DNA from: CANMUM01 sp965263365
GTDB taxonomy: Bacteria > Pseudomonadota > Alphaproteobacteria > Rhodobacterales > Rhodobacteraceae
DNA length: 64,000 bases
Direction of reading: 5' to 3'
NCBI GenBank assembly: GCA_965263365.1
Contig: OZ253672.1
Location: 248,001 to 312,000, forward strand
In this document: positions 1 to 8,396 of the stretch, piece after piece
Layout of the letters: the number at the start of each line of letters is the position of its first letter
Numbering within the stretch: the stretch's first letter is position 1
Program-made: the position numbers and the translations under genes
The notes under the pieces: model-generated
The model's database searches: none
Seen by the model: the letters and a program-made list of their open reading frames with translations, nothing else
What the model was told of the DNA's origin: nothing

Positions 1-116
1 AGAGTGGTCTGATGAAATACGGCGCAGCATTGATTGGCGGCGTGATGCTCGTTGTTGCGGCAACGCGCGTCTGCCCAATCTATTCCATCTTCGGTTTCAA
101 AACCTGTCGGGTGTAA
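1..116 (+). CDS. DUF2892-type inner-membrane protein, C-terminal end
   Basis: The reading frame is open from the window edge to the TAA at 114-116, so only the end of the gene is seen. The last 34 residues form a hydrophobic helix followed by a CPIYSIFGFKTC tail. This two-cysteine ending is typical of small DUF2892 (YgaP-like) membrane proteins, which are often encoded beside rhodanese and YeeE/YedE genes. It lies directly before the first transporter gene and is probably part of the same operon. An ATG at 12 is internal, since the frame continues upstream. Confidence 0.7.
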   Translation, partial: SGLMKYGAALIGGVMLVVAATRVCPIYSIFGFKTCRV

Positions 117-551
117 GTGATGGAAACTGTATTTACCCCTATTGTGTCTTTTGGTGGTGGGCTCGCGATTGGCTTAAGTGCCGTTGTTCTTATGCTCGGT
201 CTTGGTCGAATTCTTGGAGCTGCGGGTATTCTGTCTGGCCTAGTATTTGCGGAGAGCCGGTCGGAGTTCAGCTGGCGCGCTGCGATGGTTTTTGGCATGA
301 TTCTTGCGCCAAGTTTGCTCTTCGTATTGTCTGGAAAAATGCCAGAAGTAAACGTGCCGGTAAGCCCCATAATGATCGTGATTGGCGGTGTTATAGTCGG
401 TCTAGGTGCGAGCCTCGGGTCTGGTTGTACCTCTGGCCATGGGGTATGTGGGCTTTCACGGCTGTCGGTTCGGTCCTTCATCGCAGTTTCGACGTTCATG
501 GCTACAGCTGTCGTCACCGTTTTCATTATCCGTCATGTTTTCGGAGGCTGA
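117..551 (+). CDS. YeeE/YedE family sulfur-compound transporter, first half
   Basis: This 144-residue membrane protein has about four hydrophobic segments and the motif GCTSGHGVCG near residue 103. That cysteine motif marks the YeeE/YedE (TsuA-like) family, which moves thiosulfate or related sulfur species across the inner membrane. The family usually has two such halves in one chain. Here they are two genes, with the partner starting four bases later, as in the pmpA/pmpB pairs next to sulfide-detoxification genes. The start may be the GTG at 117 or the ATG at 120. The substrate is inferred from the neighbours. Confidence 0.88.
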   Translation: MMETVFTPIVSFGGGLAIGLSAVVLMLGLGRILGAAGILSGLVFAESRSEFSWRAAMVFGMILAPSLLFVLSGKMPEVNVPVSPIMIVIGGVIVGLGASLGSGCTSGHGVCGLSRLSVRSFIAVSTFMATAVVTVFIIRHVFGG

Positions 552-554
552 GAT

Positions 555-983
555 ATGAAACAGCTTTACGCTCTTGTTACGGGGTTGGTTTTTGGAGTAG
601 GAATTGCCGTTTCTGGCATGATGGACCCCGCGAAGGTTCTGAATTTCTTTGATTTAGCGGGCACATGGGACCCCAGCCTTGCTTTCGTCATGGGCGGTGC
701 CCTGTTGGTTACGTTCTTTGGCTACCTCCTTGTCTGGCGACGCGGCGCGCCCCTATTTGAAGAAGGCTTCCAAGTCCCGACCTCGACTGTGATTGATTCC
801 AAACTGATCGGAGGCTCGGCTCTTTTTGGCATTGGCTGGGGGATTGCCGGATTTTGTCCCGGTGCCGCCATTCCCGCACTCGGGACGGGTCGCTGGGAAG
901 TGGCGCTGTTTCTGGTGTCCGTGGCTGTTGGTTTTTATGTCCGTAGGCTGATTGCACCCATCCAAGTGGCCAAGGTTGTCTGA
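555..983 (+). CDS. YeeE/YedE family transporter, second half (DUF6691-like)
   Basis: This is a 142-residue membrane protein with the motif GFCPGAAI near residue 104, the counterpart of the cysteine motif in the first half. Together with the preceding gene it should make up a full YeeE/YedE transporter for a sulfur species. It begins GFxFGxGIAVSGM-like, as usual for the second half. Its stop overlaps the start of the next gene (TGATG at 981-985), so translation is probably coupled. The role in sulfur movement is inferred from family and operon. Confidence 0.87.
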   Translation: MKQLYALVTGLVFGVGIAVSGMMDPAKVLNFFDLAGTWDPSLAFVMGGALLVTFFGYLLVWRRGAPLFEEGFQVPTSTVIDSKLIGGSALFGIGWGIAGFCPGAAIPALGTGRWEVALFLVSVAVGFYVRRLIAPIQVAKVV

Positions 984-1555
984 TGAAACGGTTGAAGCTT
1001 TATAGTCTTGTCGCAGTAGCCGTACTGGGTGTTGGTGCCGGTGGGTACGTACTGGTACAAAACAAGCATGGAGCGGGCCACCGCCACGGGTCTGGCATGC
1101 ATGAACATGATGAAGTGAACATGCCCGGCCTGCGCGGTGAAAATGCCAGCGCGCGGGAAAGGATGGAACTTGCCCTTTTATTCCGCAAATTCCAGACACT
1201 CTCCCGTGAGGTTGAAAATCTACCAAATGGCATTCGCACGGTCACGCGATCCAGCGACCAAGAGGTTATGGATGCCCTGGTCAGTCATGCAGTTGGCATG
1301 ATTGATCGCGTACACGCAAAGGACGACCCCAAGATCATTATCCAAAGCCCGACGCTTGATATGTTCTTCCTGCACGGGGATGAGATTGTTTCGGACGTTT
1401 ACGTCGAAGACGAAGGGTTGGTCGTGATCCAGACCTCGAACAACCCTGAGGTTGTCGCTGCGTTGCAGGCCCATGCCACCGAGGTGACGGCCATGACCCG
1501 TCGCGGCATGGCCGCTGTCCACGACATGATGATACAACAAAGGCGTGGCCACTGA
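983..1555 (+). CDS. membrane-anchored protein of unknown function in the sulfide operon
   Basis: I do not recognise this 190-residue protein. Residues 6-25 form a hydrophobic N-terminal signal or anchor, followed by a short histidine-rich stretch (HGAGHRHGSGMHEHDE) that could bind metal. The rest is soluble, mixed helix and strand, and ends in a helix rich in methionine and histidine (AAVHDMMIQQRRGH). The start overlaps the stop of the transporter gene and the MBL-fold gene follows 29 bases on, so it belongs to the operon. A periplasmic metal- or sulfur-handling role is possible but is only inferred from position and composition. Confidence 0.75.
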   Translation: MKRLKLYSLVAVAVLGVGAGGYVLVQNKHGAGHRHGSGMHEHDEVNMPGLRGENASARERMELALLFRKFQTLSREVENLPNGIRTVTRSSDQEVMDALVSHAVGMIDRVHAKDDPKIIIQSPTLDMFFLHGDEIVSDVYVEDEGLVVIQTSNNPEVVAALQAHATEVTAMTRRGMAAVHDMMIQQRRGH

Positions 1556-1584
1556 GCCCGCCACGACAATAGGAGACTCAAGAG

Positions 1585-2466
1585 ATGACTTACCCTGTTA
1601 ATATGACTTTCAAGCCCGTAGTTCATGCTTTCTTCGATGAAGCGACCAATACGATCACTTATCTGGTCAAGGACCCTGCATCGAACAGCTGCGCGCTTAT
1701 TGATACGGTTATGGATATTGACTATGCCGCTGGCCGAATTACTTTTGGCCATGCCGATGAGCTCATTCGTCAAATCGAAACACAAGGTTTAAGGCTAGAA
1801 TGGATCATCGAGACTCATGTCCATGCTGATCACTTGAGCGCTGCGCCTTATATTCAGGAAAAACTTGGCGGCAAGATCGGTGTTGGCTCCAAGATTACAG
1901 TTGTGCAAGAGACTTTTGGAAAAGTTTTCAACGAAGGTACCGAATTTGAACGTGACGGCTCGCAGTTTGATGCACTTTTTGAAGATGGAGACATATACAT
2001 GATCGGAAATCTGCCGGCATTTGCCATGTACACACCCGGTCATACGCCCGCTTGTATGGTACATGTGATGGGCGATGCGGCTTTCGTCGGTGATACCTTG
2101 TTCATGCCCGATGGCGGTTCTGCCCGTTGCGATTTCCCCGGTGGCTCTGCCGAAGAACTCTATGACAGTATTCAGAAAGTACTTGCTTTGCCAGATGAGA
2201 CACGTCTGTTCATGTGCCACGATTACGGCCCGAACGGCCGCGCCATCGCGTGGGAAACCACCGTAGCCAAGCAGAAAGAGACGAATATCCATGTGGGGCA
2301 GGGCAAGACGAAGGAAGATTTCGTCAAGTTCCGCACCGAACGTGATGCTCAACTGGCCATGCCGAAACTTATCATTCCCTCCTTGCAAGTAAACATGCGG
2401 GCGGGTGAAGTGCCGATCGACAAGGACGGCAACCCGATGCTTAAAGTGCCCGTAAACGGGCTGTAA
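1585..2466 (+). CDS. Blh-like MBL-fold hydrolase / persulfide dioxygenase-type protein
   Basis: The 293-residue protein has the metallo-beta-lactamase fold with metal ligands visible: THVHADHLSA near residue 75, GHTPACM near 152 and VGDTLF near 169. It resembles the Blh/ETHE1 group, whose members oxidise glutathione persulfide to sulfite in the cytoplasm with one iron. In bigR-type operons Blh often carries an N-terminal DUF442 domain. Here that domain is absent and is instead fused to the next gene. A good ribosome-binding site (AGGAGA) precedes the ATG. The exact reaction is inferred from the family. Confidence 0.88.
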   Translation: MTYPVNMTFKPVVHAFFDEATNTITYLVKDPASNSCALIDTVMDIDYAAGRITFGHADELIRQIETQGLRLEWIIETHVHADHLSAAPYIQEKLGGKIGVGSKITVVQETFGKVFNEGTEFERDGSQFDALFEDGDIYMIGNLPAFAMYTPGHTPACMVHVMGDAAFVGDTLFMPDGGSARCDFPGGSAEELYDSIQKVLALPDETRLFMCHDYGPNGRAIAWETTVAKQKETNIHVGQGKTKEDFVKFRTERDAQLAMPKLIIPSLQVNMRAGEVPIDKDGNPMLKVPVNGL

Positions 2467-2486
2467 TTTCAAGAAGGAGACAAGAT

Positions 2487-4166
2487 ATGAACTTAAAGAA
2501 AATCACTGAGAATACGAGCGTTAGTGCACAGATCATGCCAGCTGATATCGCTGCAGTCAAAGAGGCTGGTTTTCGCGCGATCATTTGCAACCGTCCCGAT
2601 GGTGAAGGGGTGGACCAACCCAGTTTTGAGGAGATTAATAAAGCGGCGAAAAAAATGGGGTTGGAGGCAGCCTATGTGCCCGTAACCACTGGCATGGTTC
2701 GTGACGAAGATGTCGAGGCTTTCGGTGTAGCGCTTAAGGAACTACCGCGCCCGGTTCTGGCCTATTGCCGCACGGGCACGCGCTCGGCCACACTATGGTC
2801 TTTACATGAAAGTAAGAAGCGCCCAATGTCTGAGATTCTCGGCGTTACGAAGGCAGCCGGCTATGATATGAGCGGTGTCGCCCGTCGTATCGCTAACGGC
2901 GGAAAGACACCGACAGACACTGGGGACGCAAAATACGATGTAGTCATCGTTGGTGCTGGCGCAGGTGGCGTGTCTGTTGCGGCCAGCCTTCAGTCACGCA
3001 AATCGAACCTTTCGATTGCGATAATTGACCCAGCTGATATCCATTATTATCAGCCCGGTTGGACGATGGTTGGCGGCGGCATTTTTGAAGCCAGCAAAAC
3101 TGCCAAGACTATGGGCTCACTCATTCCCCGCGGAGTGAAATGGATAAAATCAGCCGTCGCAGCGTTCGAGCCTGAAAACAATGCGGTCATCCTTGATGGT
3201 TGCCGAGTGGTGAAATATGATCGACTGATTGTTTGCCCCGGCTTAAAACTGGACTGGAGTGCTGTCGAAGGGCTTGAGGACACGTTGGGGCGTAACGGCG
3301 TGACCTCGAACTACCGCTACGACCTCGCGCCCTATACTTGGCAACTGGTACAGGAATTGAAAGAAGGCCGCGCTATCTTCACCCAACCTCCAATGCCGAT
3401 TAAATGCGCCGGCGCACCGCAAAAGGCGATGTATCTTTCTGGCGATGCTTGGTTCCGCAATGGACGGCTAAAAGACATCGACATCCAGTTTATGAACGCA
3501 GGCGGCGTTTTGTTCGGCGTCAAAGACTATGTCCCCGCGCTGGAAAGCTATATCGCCAAGTATGACGCGACCTGTAATTTCTTCCACAACCTTGAGTCAA
3601 TCGATGGTGAGGCAAAAAAGGCCACTTTCAAAGTCGCTAAGCCTGAAACTGATCCGGAGACCGTCACGGTCGACTTTGACATGATACATGTCTGCCCACC
3701 GCAAACAGCACCCGACTTCATCCGTGTATCGCCCTTGGCAGACGCTGCGGGATGGGTCGACGTCGATCAAGCAACACTGCGCCACAAAAGCTTTGACAAC
3801 ATCTGGAGCCTTGGTGACGTGATGAATGCCCCCAACGCTAAGACCGCCGCCGCAGCGCGCAAACAAGCGCCAGTTGTGGCTGATAACATCGTGGCGGACA
3901 TCGCTGGACGCTCTCCTGTGGTCGCTTATGATGGTTATGGATCGTGTCCGCTCACGGTCGAACGCGGCAAAATCGTGCTAGCGGAGTTTGGCTATGGAGG
4001 TGTTCTTAAGCCGTCATTCCCCTCTTTCCTCATTGAGGGCACGAGGCCAACTCGCACGGCATGGTTCCTGAAAGAAAAGTTGCTGCCGCCAATTTATTGG
4101 CAAGCTATGCTGAAGGGGAGAGAATGGATGGCCAAGCCCGAAAAAATACAGATTGCCACAGACTAG
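2487..4166 (+). CDS. DUF442 phosphatase-like domain fused to a sulfide:quinone oxidoreductase-like flavoprotein
   Basis: Residues 1-110 are a DUF442 (TIGR01244) domain with the CRTGTRS signature of cysteine phosphatases and rhodanese-like proteins. From residue 148 there is an FAD Rossmann motif (VVIVGAGAGGVS). Later come CAGAPQKAMYL near 310, a conserved SQR-type cysteine region, and GSCPLTV near 484. The flavoprotein part would oxidise sulfide at the membrane and pass electrons to quinone, while the first domain may handle the persulfide. The 559-residue fusion follows the MBL gene by 20 bases behind AAGGAGAC. Enzyme activity is inferred from the family. Confidence 0.88.
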   Translation: MNLKKITENTSVSAQIMPADIAAVKEAGFRAIICNRPDGEGVDQPSFEEINKAAKKMGLEAAYVPVTTGMVRDEDVEAFGVALKELPRPVLAYCRTGTRSATLWSLHESKKRPMSEILGVTKAAGYDMSGVARRIANGGKTPTDTGDAKYDVVIVGAGAGGVSVAASLQSRKSNLSIAIIDPADIHYYQPGWTMVGGGIFEASKTAKTMGSLIPRGVKWIKSAVAAFEPENNAVILDGCRVVKYDRLIVCPGLKLDWSAVEGLEDTLGRNGVTSNYRYDLAPYTWQLVQELKEGRAIFTQPPMPIKCAGAPQKAMYLSGDAWFRNGRLKDIDIQFMNAGGVLFGVKDYVPALESYIAKYDATCNFFHNLESIDGEAKKATFKVAKPETDPETVTVDFDMIHVCPPQTAPDFIRVSPLADAAGWVDVDQATLRHKSFDNIWSLGDVMNAPNAKTAAAARKQAPVVADNIVADIAGRSPVVAYDGYGSCPLTVERGKIVLAEFGYGGVLKPSFPSFLIEGTRPTRTAWFLKEKLLPPIYWQAMLKGREWMAKPEKIQIATD

Positions 4167-4276
4167 CAATTTTTAAAAAGAAGCCAGCAATTTTTCTGCT
4201 GCGCTCAAATTATTTCATAGGTGGGCGGTGTCAATTTGATGCCGCCCGCGCATGACTATTGACGAAAGTAAACAAG

Positions 4277-5995
4277 ATGTACCACTTCCGCAGCTATATG
4301 CCGATCCTTGATTGGGGTCGAACCTATAACCGCTCCGCGTTATCCAATGATTTGATAGCGGCATTTGTCGTCACGATTATGTTGATCCCGCAGTCGCTAG
4401 CTTATGCGCTACTTGCTGGGCTGCCGCCTGAGACTGGGATCTATGCATCCATCGCTCCAATTGTGCTTTACGCGGTTTTTGGAACCTCGCGAGCTTTGGC
4501 AGTTGGGCCTGTGGCAGTGGTCTCTCTTCTTACGACCTCTGCGCTCGGACAAGTTGTTGCGCAAGGCACAGCAGGATATGTTGTGGCAGCCTTGACACTG
4601 GCTTTCCTTTCAGGTGGGTTCTTAGTGCTTCTCGGGGTGCTCCGTCTTGGTTTTTTGGCGAATTTCTTGAGCCACCCCGTGATTGCTGGGTTCATCACCG
4701 CCTCCGGTATCCTTATTGCCACAAGCCAACTCAAACATATCCTTGGCGTTAGCGCCCATGGTCACACTCTGCCAGAAATGGTTACATCACTTTATGCGCA
4801 TCTGAGTGAAATCAATTGGATAACGCTCCTGATTGGCGTCAGCGCGGCGGGCTTTCTGTTCTGGGTGCGAAGCAATTTGAAGCCGCTATTGAAACAGCTT
4901 GGAACCGGTCCCGTTCTGACCGACTTCCTCGCAAAGGGAGGCCCAGTAGTTGCAGTGGTTGCAACAACTGTTGCGGTCTGGATGTTTAACTTGGGAGAGA
5001 AGGGCGTTAGGATTGTTGGTGATGTTCCGCAAAGCTTGCCGCCGCTGACCATGCCAGGCTTCTCGAGCGAACTTGTCGGCTCATTGCTGATTCCTGCGAT
5101 CTTGATTTCGATCATCGGCTTTGTCGAAAGCGTTTCCGTTGCACAGACCCTAGCCGCCAAGAAACGCCAGCGCATCGATCCAGATCAGGAGCTCATCGGG
5201 CTTGGGGCTGCCAATCTCGGAGCGGCTTTTTCTGGTGGCTTTCCAGTCACGGGAGGGTTTTCGCGTTCCGTGGTGAATTACGATGCCGGCGCTGAAACGC
5301 CTGCGGCCGGAATATTTACGGCAATTGGCCTAGCCATCGCAGCCGTCGCCCTCACACCGTTGGTTTACTTCCTGCCGAACGCTACGCTTGCGGCCACAAT
5401 TATCGTTGCGGTGTTATCTCTGGTGGATTTTTCAATCTTGAAAAAAACGTGGAAATATTCTCTTACCGATTTTATAGCGGTCGCGATGACAATCCTCCTC
5501 ACGCTTGGGCTTGGCGTAGAGATCGGTGTGGGTGCTGGTGTAGCGACTTCTGTGTTTCTTCATCTTTATAAAACCTCGCGCCCTCATGTGGCGGAAGTTG
5601 GACTTGTTCCGGGAACACAACACTTTCGAAATATCTATCGGCATGAAGTGGAAATCAAACCATCACTGCTGACGCTTCGTGTTGATGAAAGCCTATATTT
5701 CGCGAATGCGCGCTTTCTTGAAGATTTGATTCAATCCCGTGTGACCGAGGGCTGTACAATTCGACAAGTTGTTTTGATGTTCTCGGCAGTGAATGAAGTC
5801 GATTATTCCGCGCTCGAAAGTTTGGAGGCCATTAATGCGCGCTTAAAGGATATGGGTGTGGGCTTCCATCTATCTGAGGTTAAGGGGCCTGTGATGGATC
5901 GTTTGAAACGATCACATTTAATCAATGATTTGAACGGTGAGGTGTTCTTGTCACAGTTTGATGCGTGGAACAAACTTGATGAGCTGCAAGTGTAG
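4277..5995 (+). CDS. SulP family anion transporter with STAS domain
   Basis: The protein has the SulP signature near its N-terminus (IMLIPQSLAYALLAGLPPETG), about ten or more hydrophobic helices, and a C-terminal STAS domain of roughly 110 residues with VNEVDYSALESLE. It probably exports or imports sulfate, sulfite or a similar anion at the inner membrane, which fits the end of a sulfide-oxidising operon. I chose the ATG at 4277; a TTG at 4259 in frame would add six residues. A 110-base gap separates it from the flavoprotein gene, with no clear terminator. Confidence 0.88.
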   Translation: MYHFRSYMPILDWGRTYNRSALSNDLIAAFVVTIMLIPQSLAYALLAGLPPETGIYASIAPIVLYAVFGTSRALAVGPVAVVSLLTTSALGQVVAQGTAGYVVAALTLAFLSGGFLVLLGVLRLGFLANFLSHPVIAGFITASGILIATSQLKHILGVSAHGHTLPEMVTSLYAHLSEINWITLLIGVSAAGFLFWVRSNLKPLLKQLGTGPVLTDFLAKGGPVVAVVATTVAVWMFNLGEKGVRIVGDVPQSLPPLTMPGFSSELVGSLLIPAILISIIGFVESVSVAQTLAAKKRQRIDPDQELIGLGAANLGAAFSGGFPVTGGFSRSVVNYDAGAETPAAGIFTAIGLAIAAVALTPLVYFLPNATLAATIIVAVLSLVDFSILKKTWKYSLTDFIAVAMTILLTLGLGVEIGVGAGVATSVFLHLYKTSRPHVAEVGLVPGTQHFRNIYRHEVEIKPSLLTLRVDESLYFANARFLEDLIQSRVTEGCTIRQVVLMFSAVNEVDYSALESLEAINARLKDMGVGFHLSEVKGPVMDRLKRSHLINDLNGEVFLSQFDAWNKLDELQV

Positions 5996-6071
5996 TGTCT
6001 TAAGAAAATTGAAATCCGAGTGATTTCTAGTTGTTAGAGCGAAACCGCTAATTAACACCCGTATCAGTTTT

Positions 6072-6315
6072 CATGACGGGCCCCGAGTTTATCCAAATGG
6101 CGATATTGGTTTATGGTCGCTTTCCGTTGAGCCTTCGAAAGGCTGAGAGTTTATTGCATATGAATGAGTTTAATATAGGCCACGAACGAATTCGTTTTTG
6201 ATTGAACAGATTTGCTCCAATATTTGAAATCAAGATCAAACAAAAACGGATAGGGCGCCATTCAACTTGGTGTTGGCACATCGGTGAAGTATTTGTGGTA
6301 GTGAATAAAAAGCAA
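6072..6315 (+). mobile_element. IS6-family transposase remnant
   Basis: Frame-by-frame reading gives TGPEFIQMAILVYGRFPLSLRKAESLL, written here in two parts: the GPEFIQMAILVYGRF helix and the PLSLRKAESLL motif. It continues to GHERIRF and a stop. A second frame then continues NRFAPIFEIKIKQKRIG and WCWHIGEVFVVVNKKQY. These are the N-terminal zinc/HTH part and the first DDE block (WHIDEV-like) of IS6-family transposases. There is at least one frameshift, and the last half is missing. It is a dead copy lying between the sulfur operon and the repeat-protein gene. Confidence 0.75.
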
Positions 6316-6473
6316 TACAATCCTTTTCGCGTTTTTAGGTGCTGTTGCAGCCAAGAGCCCTTACGTTAATCTGGTCGAACTTTTGGTGATGACTTGCGCG
6401 CTTGCTTGTAGATCAAGAACCTATTATCATTAGCGTATTATTTTAAGGTTTGGGATATATAGGAAGGGGTTAA

Positions 6474-8342
6474 ATGTTTAATTTACGAAAATTTGCTGTC
6501 GTCATTGCCTTTGCTTTGGCATGTTCAATCAGTGCTGAAGAGGTCTTGCCGAATTTACAGAGCACCTCAGAAGCTATGATTTGCAATGCTCAGTCTGAGT
6601 ATACAAATGTTCGTGTTGGACCAAGTGCCAAGAATTTTGACACTGCCGACCAAATCTATAATGGCCAATCTGTAGAATTGTTGCGTCACCTTAAAAATGA
6701 TGATGGCTATATCTATTTTGAAATCCAATACGTAAAATCATCCGAATTCGAGTATCGCGGAGGATGGGTGCATCAAGATGCCTTATCGCCGGGTGGCTGC
6801 GACGTTAGCATCGCCCAGCGTGAAGTTGATACGGGCGAAATTCTTGCAGGCGCAAATTCCAAAAGGGGCGCATATCAACTGGAGAATGGCCAATGCTATA
6901 TTGTCCTGGCTTCGCGTCAGCACCCCGCTGAAGTGAGATTTTTTAGCCGTTATATCCGTTTATATAGTTCGGAAGAGCGCGCCTTTTTATCCTCAAATGG
7001 CTGGTATGCGATCGTCTCGGGCATTACCAACAAAGAACAATTTGAGAATGGCGGCCGTGATCGGCTTCTTTTGGCGCATGAAAAAATTCCTGATGACATT
7101 TATTGCTCGGATGGTGCGGACTATGTGGTGCAATATGATCTCGATGAATTTGACGAATTGACGTTGAGAGAATTGGCGAGCTTTGAAGGGGATCGCCTTG
7201 ATCTGTCTGAGCTTGATTTTTATGATCTTCATCGTATTTCCTATCCTGAGAAACTTGGAGAGCTTCTGCTCTCAGGTACGGGTGTCACTAATTTTGAGCC
7301 GCTTTCCAAAATGACAAATCTCTGGTCTCTTGATATTGGTGACACTGAGATTTCCGATCTGCTCCCTTTACGTGATCTCACCAAGTTGCGCTCGCTCAGA
7401 CTTTCTTATACCTCGGTTCGCGATTATTGGCCGCTTCAATACCTCACGGATTTACGCGCGCTGGCTATGAACTATAGCGAAGTATCGGATATTTCGTTCG
7501 CAGCCAATATGCAAAAGCTCAGAACGCTTGGCTTATCAGGTAATCATGTCGCAGATATTTCACCCTTATCCAATCTTGATAGTCTCGTTGATCTTGATTT
7601 TAGTGGCAATGAAAATTTATCTGATATTTTTCCCTTGCAAAACCTCACCGCTTTGGAATGGCTTGATCTTTCACAAACGCAAGTTAGCGAACTTTCGCCC
7701 TTGCAGAACCTCACCGCTTTGGAAAGGCTCTATCTTTGGGGCCAGCCAGTGAGCGACCTTACGCCCTTGCAGAACCTCAAGGCTTTGAAAGAGCTTAATC
7801 TCTACGGCACGCAAGTTAGTGACCTCGCGCCCTTGCAAAACCTCACCGCTTTGGAATGGCTTGATCTCGAGGGCACGCAAGTGAGTGACCTTTCGCCCTT
7901 GCAGAACTTCACAGCTTTGGAATGGCTTGATCTCGAGGGCACGCAAGTGAGTGATCTTTCACCCTTGCGGAACCTCACAGCTTTGAAAGTGCTTGATCTC
8001 AGGGACACGCAAGTGAGTGATCTTTCGCCCTTGCAGAACCTCACCGCTTTGGAAATACTTTATCTTCCAAATACGCGCGTTGCCGACCTTTCGCCCTTGC
8101 AAAACCTCACCGCTTTGGAATGGCTTAATCTCAACGTCACGCAAGTGAGTGACCTTTCGCCCTTGCAGAACCTCACCGCTTTGGAAACTCTTGATCTCTC
8201 GGGCACGCAAGTGAGTGATCTTTCGCCCTTGCAGAACCTCAAGGCTTTGAAAGAGCTTGATCTCGGCGGGACACAAGTGAATGATCTTTCACCAATCCAG
8301 CACTTAATCGACAATGGCTTGGAAGTCGGATTTGGACAATAG
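6474..8342 (+). CDS. secreted leucine-rich-repeat protein with SH3-like domain
   Basis: A signal peptide (residues 1-21, ending SISA-E) is followed by an SH3b-like region (about 36-110, beginning YTNVRVGPS) and a middle region with no recognised motif. From about residue 258 there are 16 leucine-rich repeats of 22 residues of the internalin type (DLSPLQNLTALEWLDL). The last ten are almost identical in DNA, so they expanded recently. The protein is probably periplasmic, exported or on the surface, and may bind another protein or a glycan. The start follows AGGAAGGGG. It lies between two IS6 remnants, which marks the locus as accessory. Its partner is unknown. Confidence 0.85.
   Translation: MFNLRKFAVVIAFALACSISAEEVLPNLQSTSEAMICNAQSEYTNVRVGPSAKNFDTADQIYNGQSVELLRHLKNDDGYIYFEIQYVKSSEFEYRGGWVHQDALSPGGCDVSIAQREVDTGEILAGANSKRGAYQLENGQCYIVLASRQHPAEVRFFSRYIRLYSSEERAFLSSNGWYAIVSGITNKEQFENGGRDRLLLAHEKIPDDIYCSDGADYVVQYDLDEFDELTLRELASFEGDRLDLSELDFYDLHRISYPEKLGELLLSGTGVTNFEPLSKMTNLWSLDIGDTEISDLLPLRDLTKLRSLRLSYTSVRDYWPLQYLTDLRALAMNYSEVSDISFAANMQKLRTLGLSGNHVADISPLSNLDSLVDLDFSGNENLSDIFPLQNLTALEWLDLSQTQVSELSPLQNLTALERLYLWGQPVSDLTPLQNLKALKELNLYGTQVSDLAPLQNLTALEWLDLEGTQVSDLSPLQNFTALEWLDLEGTQVSDLSPLRNLTALKVLDLRDTQVSDLSPLQNLTALEILYLPNTRVADLSPLQNLTALEWLNLNVTQVSDLSPLQNLTALETLDLSGTQVSDLSPLQNLKALKELDLGGTQVNDLSPIQHLIDNGLEVGFGQ
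7635..8294 (+). repeat. ten tandem 66-bp units encoding LRRs
   Basis: Units start with TTGCARAACCTC at 7635, 7701, 7767, 7833, 7899, 7965, 8031, 8097, 8163 and 8229, an exact period of 66 bases. Each encodes one 22-residue repeat. Differences cluster at the few codons facing the variable part of the repeat, while the framework codons stay identical. The six repeats before 7635 have diverged in DNA. This pattern suggests recent expansion by unequal recombination, and copy number may vary among strains. Confidence 0.9.
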
Positions 8343-8396
8343 GATGGTATAAACAATTCTGGTAGAGGTATACCCTGTGGCACAGGTATATAAAAA

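Noticed and set aside
6338..6360. IS6 terminal repeat at GGTGCTGTTGCAGCC
   Set aside because: The match to the family's ends at 8397 and 36178 stops after eight bases, and the orientation does not fit the 6072 remnant.
7635..8294. Possible CRISPR array because of regular spacing
   Set aside because: The units are contiguous coding repeats of 66 bases with no unique spacers and no cas genes nearby.
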